Of a stretch of DNA of 8,383 nucleotides, positions 5,989 to 8,383 are shown one piece after another. Numbering within the stretch: the first letter of the stretch is position 1; every line of letters starts with the position of its first letter. A program made the translations under genes and the position numbers. The stretch spans positions 9,302 through 17,684 of the forward strand of contig CAJUFW010000058.1 in assembly GCA_910585655.1 (NCBI GenBank), given 5' to 3'. The notes beneath the pieces are model-generated. The model made no database searches. It saw only the letters and a list, made by a program, of their open reading frames with translations, and had not been told where the DNA came from. This DNA is from an uncultured Lachnospiraceae bacterium. GTDB taxonomy: Bacteria; Bacillota_A; Clostridia; Lachnospirales; Lachnospiraceae.

Positions 5989-6690
5989 ATGAAAATACTG
6001 GAAATGAAACAGTTGACAAAAGTTTATGGAACGGATGCCGCCCCGCAGGTAGAGGCGCTGCGTGGCATTGATCTATCGGTAGAACGAGGAGAATTTATTG
6101 CAATTGTTGGAACATCGGGAAGCGGAAAATCGACGCTCTTAAATCTGATAGGAGGACTGGATGTACCAACAGACGGAGAAATTATTATCGATCAGAAAAA
6201 GCTTTCTACCCTCTCAGACGACGAATTGACCATTTTCCGACGCAGAAAAATTGGATTTATTTTTCAGCAGTATAACCTCATCCCTATGCTGACGGTTTGG
6301 GAAAATATCATTCTGCCGCTTAAACTGGACGGAAAAAATATAGACAAGCCCTATTTGGACGAACTGACTACGGTGCTAGGACTAAAAGAACGGCTGCATC
6401 ATAGTCCTAATGAGCTGTCAGGCGGTCAGCAGCAACGTGTTGCTATCGCCAGAGCCTTGGCAATCAAGCCCGCCCTTATCCTCGCCGACGAGCCGACCGG
6501 AAATTTGGACTCCAAAACCAGTCAGGACGTCTGCGGACTTTTAAAAATAACCAGTGAACGTTTCTGTCAAACCATCCTTCTTATTACACACAATGAGGAA
6601 ATTGCCCAGCTTGCGGAACGAATCATTCGTATTGAGGACGGACGGATTGTCGAAGAAAAAACAAAAAGGCAGGTGAATCAACTTGCGTAA
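5989..6690 (+). CDS. ABC transporter ATP-binding protein (MacB/SalX-type)
   Basis: A 233-residue ATPase subunit of the MacB/LolD/SalX class, which powers FtsX-type permeases in lipoprotein, peptide-antibiotic or toxin handling at the membrane. All nucleotide-binding motifs are intact: Walker A GTSGSGKST (41-49), Q-loop FQQYNLIP (92-99), signature LSGGQ (143-147), Walker B ALILADEPT (162-170) with catalytic Glu168, D-loop NLDS (172-175) and switch His201 in THNEE. EALRGIDLSVERGEF and GGLDVPTDGEI are typical of the class. Translation starts at ATG 5989 (MKILEMKQLTKVYG). The permease gene starts inside its last codons with an 8-nt overlap, so the two are translationally coupled. Position after a two-component system suggests regulated expression. 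The cargo cannot be inferred from this subunit. Confidence 0.95.
   Translation: MKILEMKQLTKVYGTDAAPQVEALRGIDLSVERGEFIAIVGTSGSGKSTLLNLIGGLDVPTDGEIIIDQKKLSTLSDDELTIFRRRKIGFIFQQYNLIPMLTVWENIILPLKLDGKNIDKPYLDELTTVLGLKERLHHSPNELSGGQQQRVAIARALAIKPALILADEPTGNLDSKTSQDVCGLLKITSERFCQTILLITHNEEIAQLAERIIRIEDGRIVEEKTKRQVNQLA
6671..6675 (+). promoter_or_regulatory. Ribosome binding site deciding the permease TTG start
   Basis: AGGTG (in AAGGCAGGTG) ends 7 nt before TTG 6683-6685. An in-frame TGA at 6674-6676 excludes any earlier start, and the next in-frame ATG is only at 7013-7015, after the first membrane helix. Confidence 0.75.
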
Positions 6691-8383
6691 ACAAACAGAA
6701 TTCCTCTATCTACACAGACGCTTTTTAAGTAGCTACAAGAAAAATACCCTCGCTGTTTTTCTAAGCTTCGCACTCACTTTTTTGCTTTCTACGCTGCTGT
6801 TGGTTCTCCTTCATACAAACCACCGAATAGAAAACATAGACTATCAGACACTTTTTACCCCTACTGATTGCTCTATAGAAAACCTGACGGAGGAACAACT
6901 TGCCCTTTTGAAGCAGGAGTCCGCCATCTCTCATATAGCAGTGTGCCAGCAAAGCGAAGCATATTACCGAAACCAGCAGCTTGTATACCTGCATTATTCC
7001 GACAACGCTTATATGACGCTGACTTCTACCTTACTGGAAGGACGCTTTCCGGAAAATAAATACGAAGTAGTCGCTGAAAAATGGATGTTACTAAATCTTG
7101 GAATCGAACCTATCTTAGGCGAAGAATTTACTATTTCTCCGGAACCGGAATCTTCGGAGGAAAGGAACATAACCGTCAAGCTAGTTGGTATCCTTTCGGA
7201 CTTGCCCGCTAATAAATCTTATGGAACATTAGAGCTTTTTACGGCTCCTATCAAGGATACTATCCGCTATAATATCGCATATCTCCGCTTCCGGGAAGTC
7301 CACTATCAGCCAATGTTAAAACAGATCACAGCAAAGCTTGGGTTTACAGCCCAAGATCAGGAAGAACGTATTGCCTATAATCCAGCAAGAGAAAACTATA
7401 GCGAACTATTCTGGATGGATGTGCAGCTACTCAGTGTTGTCTTGTTTGTCTGTATGGTCGTCTTTTATGGAGTTTACCGCATTGCACTAATTACCAGAGA
7501 AAAGCAGTACGGAATTCTGCGTGCAATCGGTATGAAACGAAAGCAAGTAAAAAAAATGATCCTCCTGGAGCTATACGAAATTTATCTTCTTGGTACTCCG
7601 ATCGGCATCGTTGCCGGACTGTTGATAGCCTGGCTCGTTATTCTGCTTTCTGGAGATGCAGATACCATTGTCTATCTCTATGGGGAAGCCGTCCGCTTTA
7701 CTCCTGTCGTTCCTTTTGGGCATCTTGCCCTCTTGATAGCAGTGACGGCTCTACTTGTCGGTCTAGTCGGATATGCCACTGCGCAAAGAACAATGCGTAA
7801 GCCTGTAACTGAACTACTCTCCTCCGTCCAAAAAACGGGACGGATACTACCTTTATTTCATTTAAAGGAAACTGGTGGAAAATTACAAACATTAACCTTT
7901 CTTAGCTGTAAATATATTTTGCGTGATGTAAAAACAAGCTGCTTTGTCCTCCTCACAATCTGCACCGGAGTTGTTTTATTTACCGGACTATCCTATCAGG
8001 CGAAGATCCTGCAACTGCACCGGGCAGATACTAAGGAAATGCGCTATCTAAACGGACAATATGCCATGAGTATGCTTTCCTTTGGCAGTACCCTTGAAGG
8101 CATTACCAGAGACGATGCTGCACAGATCGAAAACTTGCCTGGCGTCGCTCAAATCAAAACCTGTTCGGCACTACCGATTCGGATCATTGATGATGGTATC
8201 ACGCGCGATGAAGCATACTATGATCTCTTAAACTCCAAAATGCACGACTATATGGGCTTTGAACTAAGAGGATACGACGGAACCGATCAGGTATACCGTT
8301 CCAATCTATATGGTTATAATAGCAAGGCTTTACAGGAACTAAAGAAATATATCATTGCCGGCGACTTTGACGCTGTTCATGGA
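6683..8383 (+). CDS. FtsX/MacB-type ABC permease, 3' end beyond window
   Basis: An uninterrupted reading frame of 567 codons from TTG 6683 to the window edge, the membrane partner of the preceding ATPase. It begins RKQTEFLYLHRRFLSSYKKN, a typical cytoplasmic start. One helix (about 22-44) is followed by an external domain of about 200 residues (45-245), then three helices (about 247-269, 302-324, 345-367). The cytoplasmic loop after the second helix carries REKQYGILRAIGMKRKQV (272-289), the FtsX-family coupling motif. After a linker, a fifth helix (about 420-440) opens a second external domain, cut at residue 567. This is the two-repeat MacB/SalY layout, normally about 750-850 residues with eight helices, so roughly a quarter to a third is missing. 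BceB-type permeases have ten helices and one large late external domain, so this is a different branch. Substrate unknown; peptide export or resistance is the family inference. Confidence 0.9.
   Translation, partial: MRKQTEFLYLHRRFLSSYKKNTLAVFLSFALTFLLSTLLLVLLHTNHRIENIDYQTLFTPTDCSIENLTEEQLALLKQESAISHIAVCQQSEAYYRNQQLVYLHYSDNAYMTLTSTLLEGRFPENKYEVVAEKWMLLNLGIEPILGEEFTISPEPESSEERNITVKLVGILSDLPANKSYGTLELFTAPIKDTIRYNIAYLRFREVHYQPMLKQITAKLGFTAQDQEERIAYNPARENYSELFWMDVQLLSVVLFVCMVVFYGVYRIALITREKQYGILRAIGMKRKQVKKMILLELYEIYLLGTPIGIVAGLLIAWLVILLSGDADTIVYLYGEAVRFTPVVPFGHLALLIAVTALLVGLVGYATAQRTMRKPVTELLSSVQKTGRILPLFHLKETGGKLQTLTFLSCKYILRDVKTSCFVLLTICTGVVLFTGLSYQAKILQLHRADTKEMRYLNGQYAMSMLSFGSTLEGITRDDAAQIENLPGVAQIKTCSALPIRIIDDGITRDEAYYDLLNSKMHDYMGFELRGYDGTDQVYRSNLYGYNSKALQELKKYIIAGDFDAVHG

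Noticed and set aside
6761..6994. 77-residue minus-strand frame, and 64 residues at 7698-7892
   Set aside because: Both are antisense to the continuous permease reading frame, and neither has a recognisable motif.
4918..8383. Canonical BceRSAB bacitracin module
   Set aside because: The kinase shows one rather than two membrane helices, and the permease has the two-repeat MacB/SalY layout. Only the gene order is Bce-like.

Overview
The window looks like a chromosomal stretch from a Gram-positive gut-type Bacillota, most likely a Clostridia/Lachnospiraceae-like organism. The reasons are strong AGGAGG-type ribosome sites, frequent GTG and TTG starts, an intrinsic terminator with a U-tract, and the mix of families: a sialate O-acetylesterase, an AEC carrier, and an OmpR-type two-component system next to a SalX/SalY-like ABC transporter. 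This assignment rests on gene style and is not a taxonomic match.

Layout. Positions 1-342 (+) hold the 3' remnant of an aldo/keto reductase gene, broken by two internal deletions and a frameshift. It meets, tail to tail, a two-gene minus-strand unit running from 3026 down to 339: a LysR-type regulator followed 21 bp later by a sialate O-acetylesterase-type SGNH esterase. A 248-bp divergent control region (3027-3274) separates the LysR gene from a plus-strand AEC-family (auxin efflux carrier/malate permease-type) transporter (3275-4186). It contains two inverted repeats two helical turns apart, placed where LysR regulators usually bind relative to a predicted AEC promoter.

From 4232 to the right edge there is a sensing-and-transport module on the plus strand: an OmpR-family response regulator, a small histidine kinase with one membrane helix and no extracellular sensor, an intrinsic terminator overlapping a predicted promoter, an ABC ATPase, and a two-repeat FtsX/MacB-type permease. 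The permease starts at TTG and runs off the end (567 residues visible). By family logic the kinase/regulator pair controls the ABC transporter in response to an envelope-acting compound such as a peptide antibiotic. The permease architecture (one helix, a domain of about 200 residues, three helices, then a second helix and domain) is of the MacB/SalY two-repeat type, not the BceB type.

The most interesting signals are regulatory: the terminator/promoter superposition before the ABC genes, the paired dyads between LysR and AEC, and the hairpins in the LysR leader. No tRNA, rRNA, CRISPR array, insertion sequence or attachment site was seen.
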